The translations under genes were made by a program, and so were the position numbers. The notes beneath the pieces are model-generated. The model worked only from the letters and a program-made list of their open reading frames with translations, was not told the origin of the DNA and did not search any database. Below are positions 1-7,176 of a DNA stretch of 13,781 nucleotides, piece by piece. How positions within the stretch are numbered: the first letter of the stretch is position 1; each line of letters opens with the position of its first letter. The stretch comes from Ferrithrix thermotolerans DSM 19514 (GTDB lineage: Bacteria; Actinomycetota; Acidimicrobiia; Acidimicrobiales; Ilumatobacteraceae), in assembly GCA_945878705.1 (NCBI GenBank), contig CAMCUE010000007.1:1-13781 (forward strand), given 5' to 3'.

Positions 1-84
1 TTAAAGGTTCGTGGGTTTAAACAAATGCAACGAGCACTAGACCACGACAAGCAAGACCGACCAATCGTGAAGAAATTAAAATGA
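1..84 (+). CDS. 3' end of an unidentified upstream gene (partial)
   Basis: Frame 1 is open from the left edge for 27 codons and stops with TGA at 82-84. The tail is rich in Lys and Arg and ends PIVKKLK. Its stop overlaps the ATG of galE as ATGA at 81-84. That 4-bp coupling overlap is the main reason to call it real, because the same arrangement recurs at 2821 and 3957 in this window. The tail is too short to assign a family. Since it is coupled to galE, a glycan or sugar-nucleotide function is a reasonable guess, but only a guess. Confidence 0.5.
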   Translation, partial: LKVRGFKQMQRALDHDKQDRPIVKKLK

Positions 85-1058
85 CAACTCTTGTTACGGG
101 TGGCGCTGGATATATCGGTGCACATACGGTGCGAGCGTTGCAAAACGCCAAACGAGATGTTGTCGTACTTGACACCCTTGAACGCGGCAACAAAAAAGCC
201 GTGATTGACGCAAAGTTAATTGTCGGAGATATTGCCGATCAGAAACTTGTCGCCAAGATTTGCCGAAAATACAAAGTTACAAATGTTGTGCATTTTGCTG
301 CGTACAAAGCAGTTGGCGAATCAATGACACATCCGATGAAATATTGGCAGAATAATGTTTCGTCGACCCTGAAGTTGCTTGAGACACTGCAGGCTCATGA
401 TATTTCACGATTTGTTTTTTCTTCTTCGGCATCTGTGTATGGCACTCCGAAATCTTCACCAACTACAGAGAATGAGCCGACCAACCCAGAGAGTGTTTAC
501 GCCGAAACAAAATTAGCGGTCGAAAATATTTTAAGATCACTCGCTATAGATGGCTTGAACTCGGTTAGTTTGCGCTATTTCAATGCCGCCGGTGCGAGCA
601 GTGACAACAAAATCGGCGAAGACTGGACGACCTCGCAGAATCTGATTCCAAGAGTGATGCGTGCGTTGTTGGACGACAAATTCAAATTTGAAGTATTTGG
701 TAATGACTATGCGACTCCTGATGGCACCTGCATTCGCGACTACATACATGTTGAAGATTTAGCAGTTGCCCACGTCAAGGCTCTTGAATATCTTGAGTCG
801 TACGGTAAGACGACGGTTTGCAATATTGGCACAGGAAAAGGCACATCAGTAAAACAACTGCTTGAGATGACAGCCGTTGTCGCTAAACGCGAAGTGCCGC
901 ACACGATTGGTGCGCGCCGAGAAGGTGACCCAGTAAGCGTTTACGCCGATGTAACACTTGCGAACAAGGTTTTGGGTTGGCACGCAACTCAAGATTTGCA
1001 AAGCATCATTCAGTCGGCGTTCACTTGGCATAGTACGCATCCGAATGGATTTCGCTAG
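81..1058 (+). CDS. galE: UDP-glucose 4-epimerase (GalE), extended SDR family
   Basis: The 325-aa protein is predicted to interconvert UDP-glucose and UDP-galactose (possibly the N-acetyl forms) in the cytoplasm with bound NAD, supplying galactose-type sugars for surface glycans. Visible marks are the Rossmann motif G7-x2-G10-x2-G13 in TGGAGYIG, an acidic residue at the end of strand 2 (D31) for NAD ribose binding, the SSSASVYG segment at 114-121 with the catalytic Ser near 116, and the catalytic pair Y140-x3-K144. RYFNAAGA (165-172) and the later CIRDYIHVEDLA stretch are typical of GalE. The length is close to the usual 330-340 aa. The ATG overlaps the preceding gene's stop, so it is probably co-translated with it. 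The gene converges on the next one with only 3 bp between stops. The family call is secure; exact substrate preference cannot be read from sequence. Confidence 0.93.
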   Translation: MTTLVTGGAGYIGAHTVRALQNAKRDVVVLDTLERGNKKAVIDAKLIVGDIADQKLVAKICRKYKVTNVVHFAAYKAVGESMTHPMKYWQNNVSSTLKLLETLQAHDISRFVFSSSASVYGTPKSSPTTENEPTNPESVYAETKLAVENILRSLAIDGLNSVSLRYFNAAGASSDNKIGEDWTTSQNLIPRVMRALLDDKFKFEVFGNDYATPDGTCIRDYIHVEDLAVAHVKALEYLESYGKTTVCNIGTGKGTSVKQLLEMTAVVAKREVPHTIGARREGDPVSVYADVTLANKVLGWHATQDLQSIIQSAFTWHSTHPNGFR

Positions 1059-1061
1059 AAA

Positions 1062-1820
1062 CTAGACGGGCATATTTGATCGTTGCCGATCAAGCCATCC
1101 GAGCAAAACTGCGATTGCTCGCGGGTCATGACGAAGTCTGTGACCAGCGCCGGGAATAATTTGCAAATCTGCCGACCCGTGTGCTTCAGCGAGAACTCGA
1201 GAATCAGCCGTCGGTACGCTTTCATCGTCGTCGCCATGCAGCAGCAATAACGGTCGCGGTGCAAATCTTCGAGCAGCATCTGTTGGTCGAAACCGGCGCA
1301 ACTCACGACTCCACTCGTCGTACGACTCAGGAAACTTTGGGTTGTGAATTGCCCCAACTTCACGAACATGCTCGAGAAACCTTCGCGGCTGTGCGGCCCA
1401 GTCGTCAAAATCTGCGTGCGGGCCAAGCAATGCACATCCATTAACTCGCGGATCATCAGCACCAGCACAAAGTGCCAGCGATGCACCAGTGTTGGTGCCG
1501 ACTAGCCAAATGCCACTGGGTGAAACTTGTGCAACTAGATGATCAATTGCCGCTCGCAGATCATCAACCCAACCTTGCATTGAGAAATCACCACCACTTT
1601 TTCCGCATCCACGAAAAGTAAAAGTCATTGCCGCCCAACCAAGTTCGTTAGCGACTCGATCAATTAATTCTGGAAACGTACTCGCCGAATGTCGTGCATC
1701 ATTTAATGCAACTGGAAACCCGTGACACAATAACATTCCGGGTAACGCACCTGTTTTACCAGAAGGTTTTGCGAGATAACGCTCGATCGAAATATCTCCC
1801 GATTGAAACTCACCGTTCAC
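1062..1820 (-). CDS. Alpha/beta-hydrolase-fold protein with Asn at the nucleophile position
   Basis: This 252-aa protein starts with GTG and has the alpha/beta hydrolase layout: an oxyanion-side HG at 33-34 (LLCHGFP), the FRGCGKSGG turn at 69-77, a nucleophile elbow at about 108-112, an acidic residue in LLLLHGDDDESVP, and a C-terminal GAGHRLRHD that carries the expected catalytic His. The elbow reads G-T-N-T-G, so residue 110 is Asn (codon AAC at 1493-1491 on the minus strand) where a hydrolase would have Ser, Cys or Asp. It may therefore be a non-hydrolytic member or use other chemistry. The family is known for serine esterases and peptidases, and no substrate can be named. It lies 22 bp behind the 77-aa gene on the same strand and is probably transcribed with it. 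I see no strong ribosome binding site. Confidence 0.8.
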   Translation of the reverse strand: MNGEFQSGDISIERYLAKPSGKTGALPGMLLCHGFPVALNDARHSASTFPELIDRVANELGWAAMTFTFRGCGKSGGDFSMQGWVDDLRAAIDHLVAQVSPSGIWLVGTNTGASLALCAGADDPRVNGCALLGPHADFDDWAAQPRRFLEHVREVGAIHNPKFPESYDEWSRELRRFRPTDAARRFAPRPLLLLHGDDDESVPTADSRVLAEAHGSADLQIIPGAGHRLRHDPRAIAVLLGWLDRQRSNMPV

Positions 1821-1842
1821 TGTGACGACAGGCGTTCAGTAA

Positions 1843-2076
1843 TTAGGCGCGAGGTTTGCGATGGCGTCGTACCTTGGCAGAAGTGGCAAGTTTGTAACCG
1901 CGATTACGAGCCTCAGGAAGAGTGTCAGGCGCAAAACAAAGACCAACTTCTTGATTGACGATGTCGTCAATTATCTCTGCATATGTCTCAGCATCTAAGG
2001 CGTCAACGTCGTATACCAACTGCGTTCGTTTGTCGCCGAGGTAACGCGTATGGGCAAACCGTGTGGATCTTTGCAT
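1843..2076 (-). CDS. Conserved-looking small protein of unknown function, 77 aa
   Basis: I do not recognise a named family. The protein has a basic N-terminus with the segment RYLGDKRTQLVYD (residues 11-23), an acidic helical middle (about 27-45), the segment CFAPDTLPEARNRGYKL (47-63) and a very basic tail. It has no membrane segment, signal peptide or cysteine cluster. Support for a real gene comes from its place upstream of the hydrolase gene on the same strand, and from a TAGATT -10-like hexamer (2088-2083) only 6 nt before its ATG, which fits a leaderless transcript. It faces the DsbA-family gene across a short divergent promoter region. Function unknown. Confidence 0.65.
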   Translation of the reverse strand: MQRSTRFAHTRYLGDKRTQLVYDVDALDAETYAEIIDDIVNQEVGLCFAPDTLPEARNRGYKLATSAKVRRHRKPRA

Positions 2077-2082
2077 AACTCA

Positions 2083-2088
2083 AATCTA
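2083..2088 (-). promoter_or_regulatory. Candidate -10 box (TAGATT) for a leaderless transcript of the 77-aa gene
   Basis: On the minus strand TAGATT sits 6 nt before the ATG whose first base is 2076. A -10 hexamer this close places transcription initiation at or next to the start codon. No Shine-Dalgarno sequence fits between them. Position and consensus only; the -35 is not convincing. Confidence 0.4.
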
Positions 2089-2121
2089 GCCGTCGCTTCG
2101 TTTGGCTCGTCGCAATCTGCT

Positions 2122-2127
2122 TATTAT
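2122..2127 (+). promoter_or_regulatory. Candidate -10 box (TATTAT) for the DsbA-family gene
   Basis: TATTAT at 2122-2127 is followed by 7 nt and then ATG at 2135, so the predicted transcript would begin at or beside the A of that ATG. A second overlapping TATTAT lies at 2125-2130. Together with the minus-strand box at 2083-2088 it makes a compact divergent promoter region of about 58 bp. Confidence 0.4.
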
Positions 2128-2134
2128 TATCACT

Positions 2135-2824
2135 ATGGCTGGCCAAGAAACAATGCCAATAAAAATTGATTTCTTTTTTGACATCATGTGTCCATGGGCG
2201 TACCAAACATCTATCTGGATTCGAGAAGTACGACGGACAATAGATCTTGATATCAATTGGCGCTTTTTCAGTCTTGAAGAAATAAATCGCGAAGAGGGAA
2301 AGAAACATCCATGGGAACGCGAACTCGCCTACGGCTGGACACCGCTTCGAATTGCTGCGTGGCTGCGACGAATTGATATGGATCTTTGTGACGACTGGTA
2401 TTTGGTTGCCGCGCGTGCCCTGCATGAACACGGTTTGCGACCCTACGAGCAAGCAACTGCTCGCGAACTTCTTCAAAGTATTTCTGCTCCAGACAATACA
2501 TGGGATGAAGCAATCGCCGATAAATCAACTCATGACGATGTCCGCCACGACCACGAAGAGTCGGTCAATAAGTTTGCGGCATTTGGTGTGCCACTAATTG
2601 TTTTCGAAAATGGTCGTAGTGTGTTTGGCCCAGTCGTCGTGCCGCCGCCACTCGGCGACGAAGCGCTTAAACTTTGGAGTCTGATGCAGAGTTATAGCGA
2701 AATACAGGGTCTGTACGAGATCAAGACCCCAAAGACACAACACGATCTAGAAAATATCGAGAAAGTTTTCTCACCGTATTTGAAAGCGCGTGAGTGGCGA
2801 ACTGTGCAGACACCGGCGCCATGA
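2135..2824 (+). CDS. DsbA-family thioredoxin-fold protein with a CPWA site (FrnE / HCCA-isomerase-like)
   Basis: The 229-aa thioredoxin-fold protein begins with a strand (IKIDFFFD) followed by C19-P20-W21-A22 at the position of the DsbA CxxC. The second cysteine is replaced by Ala. This is seen in the FrnE / 2-hydroxychromene-2-carboxylate isomerase-like branch, where thiol conjugates rather than disulfides are handled. A helical insertion holds the segment LEEINREEGKKHPWE, and the cis-Pro loop is GVPLIVF near the C-terminal third. No signal peptide is visible, so it is likely cytoplasmic. The reading frame is open upstream to a TTG at 2102. I chose ATG 2135 because a TATTAT box lies 7 nt upstream; ATG 2153 is also possible. 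It overlaps the next gene by ATGA, suggesting that both act in one thiol-dependent step. The substrate is unknown. Confidence 0.8.
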   Translation: MAGQETMPIKIDFFFDIMCPWAYQTSIWIREVRRTIDLDINWRFFSLEEINREEGKKHPWERELAYGWTPLRIAAWLRRIDMDLCDDWYLVAARALHEHGLRPYEQATARELLQSISAPDNTWDEAIADKSTHDDVRHDHEESVNKFAAFGVPLIVFENGRSVFGPVVVPPPLGDEALKLWSLMQSYSEIQGLYEIKTPKTQHDLENIEKVFSPYLKAREWRTVQTPAP

Positions 2825-3636
2825 GCGGAAGCGACTATAAAAAGACTCTCGAGTTATTATTCGATACTTTGGCGTCACTACGCAACCTTTGTACTGGCTT
2901 GACTGAGTCACAATTCAAGACACCGACTCAGTGCCCGGGTTGGACTGTGCAAGACAATCTTTCACACTTGATCGGCACAGAAAAATCTATGGGCGGTCAG
3001 GGCTCAACAACGCATCGGGCTACTTCGCTTGAGTTTGTTAAAAATCCAATTGGAGAGATGAACGAGCACGAGGTTGACGCTCGTCGCTCACTGACTGGGA
3101 CTGAAGTTCTAAAAGAATTTGTTCAAGTGATGTCTAGTCGCCGCGCTCAACTCGAGTCAGAGCCCGAAGAATATTTCACCAAGGAAGCGATGACCCCGAC
3201 GGGCAAAGGTACAGTGGCTGATTTTTTGCATATTCGAGTAATGGATTGTTGGGTGCACGAACAAGACATGCGTCGCGCACTAAATATTGTTGGTAACCAA
3301 AACTCTGCAAGTGGAGAGCTCACTGTTGACCGGCTGTGTCGGACGCTGCCGATTGTCGTTGGTAAACGGGCCGCCGCCCCCGAAGGATCGTCTGTAATTA
3401 TTCACATCACTGGACCAATTGTGCGTGAGATCGCAATTACTGTCGTTAATAGTCGAGCAACCGTTGTTGCACAGTTGAGTAATCCACCTGTGATGGAACT
3501 ATTTTTTGACAGCAACGCTTTTGTTGAACTTGCAACAGGTCGCGCCACAGCAGACGGGACCCGTGCCAAATGGAAAGTCACAGGTGACACAGATCTCGGT
3601 GAACGGGTTGTTGCCGAAATAAACATGATGATCTAG
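2821..3636 (+). CDS. Mycothiol-dependent maleylpyruvate isomerase-family protein (DinB fold)
   Basis: The 271-aa protein has an N-terminal DinB-type four-helix domain with CPGWTVQDNLSHLIGTE (38-54), giving metal-ligand candidate H49, and RVMDCWVHEQDMRRAL (139-154), giving D142 and H146. This matches the actinobacterial family named after mycothiol-dependent maleylpyruvate isomerase, where metal-bound mycothiol attacks the substrate. A C-terminal region of about 100 residues fits the SCP2-like domain of that family. Most members have no proven substrate, and S-transfer or detoxification is more likely here than maleylpyruvate isomerisation, since no ring-cleavage genes are nearby. ATG 2821 is preferred over GTG 2794 because it overlaps the upstream TGA as ATGA. 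Translational coupling to the DsbA-family gene suggests joint action. Confidence 0.82.
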   Translation: MSGSDYKKTLELLFDTLASLRNLCTGLTESQFKTPTQCPGWTVQDNLSHLIGTEKSMGGQGSTTHRATSLEFVKNPIGEMNEHEVDARRSLTGTEVLKEFVQVMSSRRAQLESEPEEYFTKEAMTPTGKGTVADFLHIRVMDCWVHEQDMRRALNIVGNQNSASGELTVDRLCRTLPIVVGKRAAAPEGSSVIIHITGPIVREIAITVVNSRATVVAQLSNPPVMELFFDSNAFVELATGRATADGTRAKWKVTGDTDLGERVVAEINMMI

Positions 3637-3687
3637 CAGCGCTTCTTTAGCCGGTGCCAGTCTGAGTTTCGCTATCCTTAAGAAGTC

Positions 3688-3960
3688 ATGGTGTCGCCTA
3701 AATACGACCCCGCAGTCGTTCAACAAAAACTTGCAGATTTAGCGAGACGCGATGCCGAATTCGCGAGGCTCGCAGAAGCCCGTGAGCAACAGCGTCAACT
3801 TTCAACTTACGGATCAGTTCGTGAATATCAGTTTCCGCCGAACACAACTCAAGTTCATGTCACAAACTGGGTGCATGGTGGATGGTTGCGTCCAGTGCGA
3901 TTCATCTATCGAAACATTCCACGGCCATTACGAAAATATTTGAAACGGTTTTGGACATGA
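3688..3960 (+). CDS. Small unknown protein coupled to a glycosyltransferase, 90 aa
   Basis: No family is recognised. Residues 6-37 are predicted helical and charged (repeated Ala, Arg, Glu, Gln), possibly a short coiled coil. A middle part with aromatics (YQFPPNTTQVHVTNWVHGGW, 47-66) follows, then a strongly basic C-terminus (RPVRFIYRNIPRPLRKYLK). No membrane segment is clear, although the basic aromatic tail could bind a membrane surface. Its TGA overlaps the glycosyltransferase ATG as ATGA (3957-3960), so the two are probably made in fixed ratio. It may be a partner subunit of the glycosyltransferase or the separated N-terminal extension of a larger ancestral protein; both are inference. 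A TATCCT hexamer (3673-3678) and a GAAG close to the ATG are the only start signals seen. Confidence 0.65.
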   Translation: MVSPKYDPAVVQQKLADLARRDAEFARLAEAREQQRQLSTYGSVREYQFPPNTTQVHVTNWVHGGWLRPVRFIYRNIPRPLRKYLKRFWT

Positions 3961-5513
3961 ATAGTTTTATGGTTTTGACAGACGCACAAGATGCGACTCT
4001 GGATGACCTTCGACTGACGCACAAATCACTCGTACTTTCTGGTGCAAATGAACTGACTTGGGTAGTTTTCGGTGCCGGTCCAGACATTGTTAAAAAGCTG
4101 CGCAAACGTTTATTTTTTGGGCGAGTGAAAATCGTTACCGAAATTGATGAGCCTGTCAGAAATGATCAAGCAAATGACGCACTAATCGTATTTCTTGATG
4201 CTGGCGACGCGTTGCAACGCGAGTCTTTACTTATTGTTGGTGATTTTATTTTGGCAGAGCCAGATGTTGAACTTATTTACGGCGACTCTGGGCATCCAAC
4301 CAACGAAAAAATTGAACAACTTAGTTTCGCAAGACGCCCAGGTTGGTCCCCGGAAAGACTGCGCGCGCACTGCTACGTCGGCCCAACCCTGATTGCTCGC
4401 CTTGACCTCGTTAGTCGTATTGGCGGACTCAAAGACTTGACTCTGCGTCACTCGCACGATCGCGCACTGCGATTATCCGAGAATGCAAAAAAGATTTCAC
4501 GGATCGCCGAAGTGCTCACTATTGCAAAGTCAAACGACTCTCGCCCGTCAGCATCTCTTGAAGCGGTTATTGATCACTGCCAGCGAGAAAACATCGACGC
4601 CGAATGTGAGTTTGATGCAAATGTTCCGTGCGTGCGTGTGAAAAGACGCTTAATAAAGCAACCAACAGTTGCAGTAATCGTCGCCACGCGCGGCACCTCT
4701 GCTGAAGTTTTTGGAGAACAGCGCGTGCTGGTTGTTGAAGCTGTGCGCAGCCTGTTTGAAAGATCAACCTACCAGAACTTCAATGTGGTCGTCGTCGCTG
4801 ACACACCCACTCCGGCCAGTGTCATTCAGAAATTGCAAGATCTGGGTGGTGATCGATTAGAAATTATTAATTACGACCGACCATTTAATTTTGCAGAAAA
4901 AAATAATCTTGGTGCAATGTCTTGCGAGTCAGATCTAATTCTTTTACTCAATGATGACACCGAAATAATTACCGACGATGCACTTGAAGTTATGGTGGCG
5001 ATGTTTAATGACCCTCAGGTCGGCGTTGTTGGCCCGATGTTATTGTTTGAAGACTCAACAATTCAGAGTGCAGGACATATCTTCAGCCCAGACCCAACGG
5101 ATCTGTATCGTGCGCGAAGCCCAGAGACTTCTGGGCCGCAAAATCTTTTACGAGTACAACGCGAGGCATCAAGTCTGATTGCTGCGTGCATGTTGATTCG
5201 TCGAGACGTCTTTGAACAAGTCGGCGGCTTGTGCTTGGGATTCCCTGGCAATTGGAACGACATAGATTTCTGCCTGAAGGTCCAACTTGCCGGCTATCGC
5301 GCGATCTTTACTCCGCATGCACATTTATTTCACTTTGAATCAAAAACTCGAATTGCAAAACGAGTTGACGCCGAAGTCGGCAAACTCGGTGCACGATGGG
5401 GTTCAGTGCTTGATGATGACCCATATTTCAATCCACGATTACAGCGATATACAAATATTTGGAAAACCGACTCAACTTCTAAACGCTCCATCGACGAGGC
5501 GTTGGCTAACTAA
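3957..5513 (+). CDS. Two-domain GT2 glycosyltransferase (O-antigen / rhamnan type)
   Basis: The 518-aa cytoplasmic protein has two GT-A units. The first (about 1-200) is divergent: a degenerate DxD-like VFLDAGDAL at 78-85, then VELIYGD (104-110) and PGWSPERLRAHCYVGPT (128-144), a pattern familiar from N-terminal domains of large O-antigen GT2 proteins. The second (about 237-465) looks intact: PTVAVIVATRGT, RPFNFAEKNNLGA (308-320), the donor/metal motif LLLNDDTEI (329-337), VGPMLLFEDSTIQSAGH, and the acceptor-side NDIDFCLKVQLAGYR (434-448) with H456 and H459. It likely adds sugars to a cell-surface polysaccharide. The frame opens at 3882, but ATG 3957 gives an ATGA overlap with the 90-aa gene. 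The first domain lacks the usual IVMPVYN-type opening and may be inactive. It converges with the next gene, 5 bp between stops. Confidence 0.85.
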   Translation: MNSFMVLTDAQDATLDDLRLTHKSLVLSGANELTWVVFGAGPDIVKKLRKRLFFGRVKIVTEIDEPVRNDQANDALIVFLDAGDALQRESLLIVGDFILAEPDVELIYGDSGHPTNEKIEQLSFARRPGWSPERLRAHCYVGPTLIARLDLVSRIGGLKDLTLRHSHDRALRLSENAKKISRIAEVLTIAKSNDSRPSASLEAVIDHCQRENIDAECEFDANVPCVRVKRRLIKQPTVAVIVATRGTSAEVFGEQRVLVVEAVRSLFERSTYQNFNVVVVADTPTPASVIQKLQDLGGDRLEIINYDRPFNFAEKNNLGAMSCESDLILLLNDDTEIITDDALEVMVAMFNDPQVGVVGPMLLFEDSTIQSAGHIFSPDPTDLYRARSPETSGPQNLLRVQREASSLIAACMLIRRDVFEQVGGLCLGFPGNWNDIDFCLKVQLAGYRAIFTPHAHLFHFESKTRIAKRVDAEVGKLGARWGSVLDDDPYFNPRLQRYTNIWKTDSTSKRSIDEALAN

Positions 5514-5518
5514 TTATT

Positions 5519-5968
5519 TCAGTTTTTGGCGACTGGCCCGACAGCGCCGATGGCATCAAAATATTCGAGGTGCGCTTGCACCACATGTACAACATCAACA
5601 TCTTCTAAAATATCGATGCGATTTTTCTCTGCAGCACCGAGTAAATACGCCGTCACTGTTTCTTCGCTGATCACAATCTCTTCAACGATGTCTTGACGGC
5701 GGTCAATTACTCCAAGTGGTTGCAGTCCCTTGTCGTGCAACCAGCGCATATGAAACACAAGCAGTTTGCGCAATTCTTCAAAAGTCAGACGGGCCTGTGA
5801 GTCGCTTGGCAGACGATCGGCAACGTATTTTGTCGCCTGTTCAAGTTCGTAAACTGCCCGTGGCGCAAAACTATCGAGCCGGCGCGCTTCACGACCAACA
5901 GTTATCGCAGCGATCGCAAAGACGAGCAACGTCGCAAGAATTATCGCAAAAATTAAAACCGCAGACAT
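5519..5968 (-). CDS. Single-pass membrane protein of unknown function, 149 aa
   Basis: The protein starts with one hydrophobic segment at about residues 4-22 (VLIFAIILATLLVFAIAAI), followed by GREARRLDSF, so it is most likely an N-terminal anchor with a cytoplasmic helical body. The rest is charged and helical, with a region FEELRKLLVFHMRWLHDKG (63-81) and an acidic stretch IVEEIVISEETV. I recognise no enzyme motif. It lies 15 bp behind the acyl-CoA dehydrogenase on the same strand and is probably co-transcribed. Its stop is 5 bp from the stop of the convergent glycosyltransferase, leaving no room for a separate terminator. Function unknown. Confidence 0.75.
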   Translation of the reverse strand: MSAVLIFAIILATLLVFAIAAITVGREARRLDSFAPRAVYELEQATKYVADRLPSDSQARLTFEELRKLLVFHMRWLHDKGLQPLGVIDRRQDIVEEIVISEETVTAYLLGAAEKNRIDILEDVDVVHVVQAHLEYFDAIGAVGPVAKN

Positions 5969-5983
5969 GCGGTGCAGAGAGTT

Positions 5984-7099
5984 TTAGATGCCGATGCGTT
6001 GCGCAAGAAGCTCACGATGGTAAGTCGGATCTCCGAACAGCAACTCACTCGACTTCGCACGCTTGAAATAAAGGTGCGCTGGGTGCTCCCAAGTGAAACC
6101 AATTCCACCGTGAATTTGAATATTCTCAGCCGCAGCGTGAAAGTAGGCCTCTGAACAATATGCCTTTGACAACGAAGCAACCGATGGCAACTCTTCGTTC
6201 ATTTCACTTGCACACCACATGCCGTAGTAAGCAGCAGATTTTGCAGACTCAACTTCGAGCAACATGTCGGCGCACTTGTGTTTGATCGCCTGAAACGATC
6301 CGATTGGTCGGCCGAATTGAACACGAACTTTTGCGTACTCGACAGCCATGTCAAGAACTTTTTGCGCACCACCAACTTGCTCTGCTGCAAGTGCGACAAC
6401 AACAAGATCATTGACGCGAGACAGAACATCCCAACCTTTGCCCTCTGTGCCGATCAAAGTTGCCGACACATCGGCGAACTCAAGCTTGGCTTGCTTGCGA
6501 GTTTGATCCATTGTTGAAAGTGCTGTGCGAGTCAAGCCTTTTGCGTTGCCATCGACTGCGAATAGCGACACGCCATTTTTGGTGCGCGCCGAGACGATGA
6601 TCATTGATGCTGTGTGGCCGTCAAGCACGAACATTTTTGTGCCAGTTAAAGTAAAACTTGAGCCTGAGCCTTTGGCTTGCATCGTGATACCAGCTTCATC
6701 CCATTTGCCTGATGGCTCAACTGAAGCGAGAGTTGCAGTGGTCTCACCGCTAGCAATTCCTGGAAGATATTTTTTCTTTGCTGCCTCGTCGCCTGACTGC
6801 ATCAAAGTGTTTGCAGCCAAAACAACGGTCGAGAAAAATGGAGCACAGAGAAGCGAACGACCCATCTCTTCAAGAACGACACCCAACTCGATGTAACTAA
6901 ATCCCATGCCACCGAATTCTTCGGGAATATGGATGCCCATCAGTCCCATTTGTGAACCCATTTGTGCCCAAACTGCTGGATCAAAACCATTAACGGTTTC
7001 CATCTGCTCGCGCACGGCGGTCTCTGGAGACTTCGCATCCAAAAATGCGCGGACTGTTTTGCGGAGCTCTTCTTGTTCTTCTGTAAAGGCAAAGTTCAT
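5984..7099 (-). CDS. Acyl-CoA dehydrogenase family protein
   Basis: Predicted FAD-dependent alpha,beta-dehydrogenation of an acyl-CoA thioester, in lipid, sterol or branched-acid breakdown. The 371-aa protein opens with MNFAFTEEQEELRKTVRAF, the usual helical N-domain start, continues through GLMGIHIPEEFGGMGFSYIE and a beta-domain (about 120-230), and ends with VQFGRPIGSFQAIKHKCADM and IQIHGGIGFTWEHPAHLYFKR, both hallmarks of the C-terminal domain. The end (LLFGDPTYHRELLAQRIGI) is like actinobacterial FadE proteins, many of which form hetero-complexes. I cannot assign the catalytic Glu with confidence, so an incomplete or partner-dependent active site is possible. The frame is open to 7183, but the family start pattern favours the ATG at 7099. 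It is divergent from the MBL-fold gene and leads a two-gene unit with the 149-aa membrane protein. Confidence 0.88.
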   Translation of the reverse strand: MNFAFTEEQEELRKTVRAFLDAKSPETAVREQMETVNGFDPAVWAQMGSQMGLMGIHIPEEFGGMGFSYIELGVVLEEMGRSLLCAPFFSTVVLAANTLMQSGDEAAKKKYLPGIASGETTATLASVEPSGKWDEAGITMQAKGSGSSFTLTGTKMFVLDGHTASMIIVSARTKNGVSLFAVDGNAKGLTRTALSTMDQTRKQAKLEFADVSATLIGTEGKGWDVLSRVNDLVVVALAAEQVGGAQKVLDMAVEYAKVRVQFGRPIGSFQAIKHKCADMLLEVESAKSAAYYGMWCASEMNEELPSVASLSKAYCSEAYFHAAAENIQIHGGIGFTWEHPAHLYFKRAKSSELLFGDPTYHRELLAQRIGI

Positions 7100-7176
7100 G
7101 GGGTATATCTTGCCAGCGCAACGACCATTTTCGCTAATCGGAGAATTCTCGCGATTCGCTGAGATACTTATCAGAT

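Noticed and set aside
1055..1486. A 143-codon minus-strand frame and an 87-codon plus-strand frame within the hydrolase gene.
   Set aside because: Both are alternative-frame readings of the hydrolase gene and have no recognisable domain.
2102..2134. TTG start for the DsbA-family protein giving an 11-residue extension.
   Set aside because: The added residues do not resemble the family, and the region holds the likely -10 box for a start at 2135.
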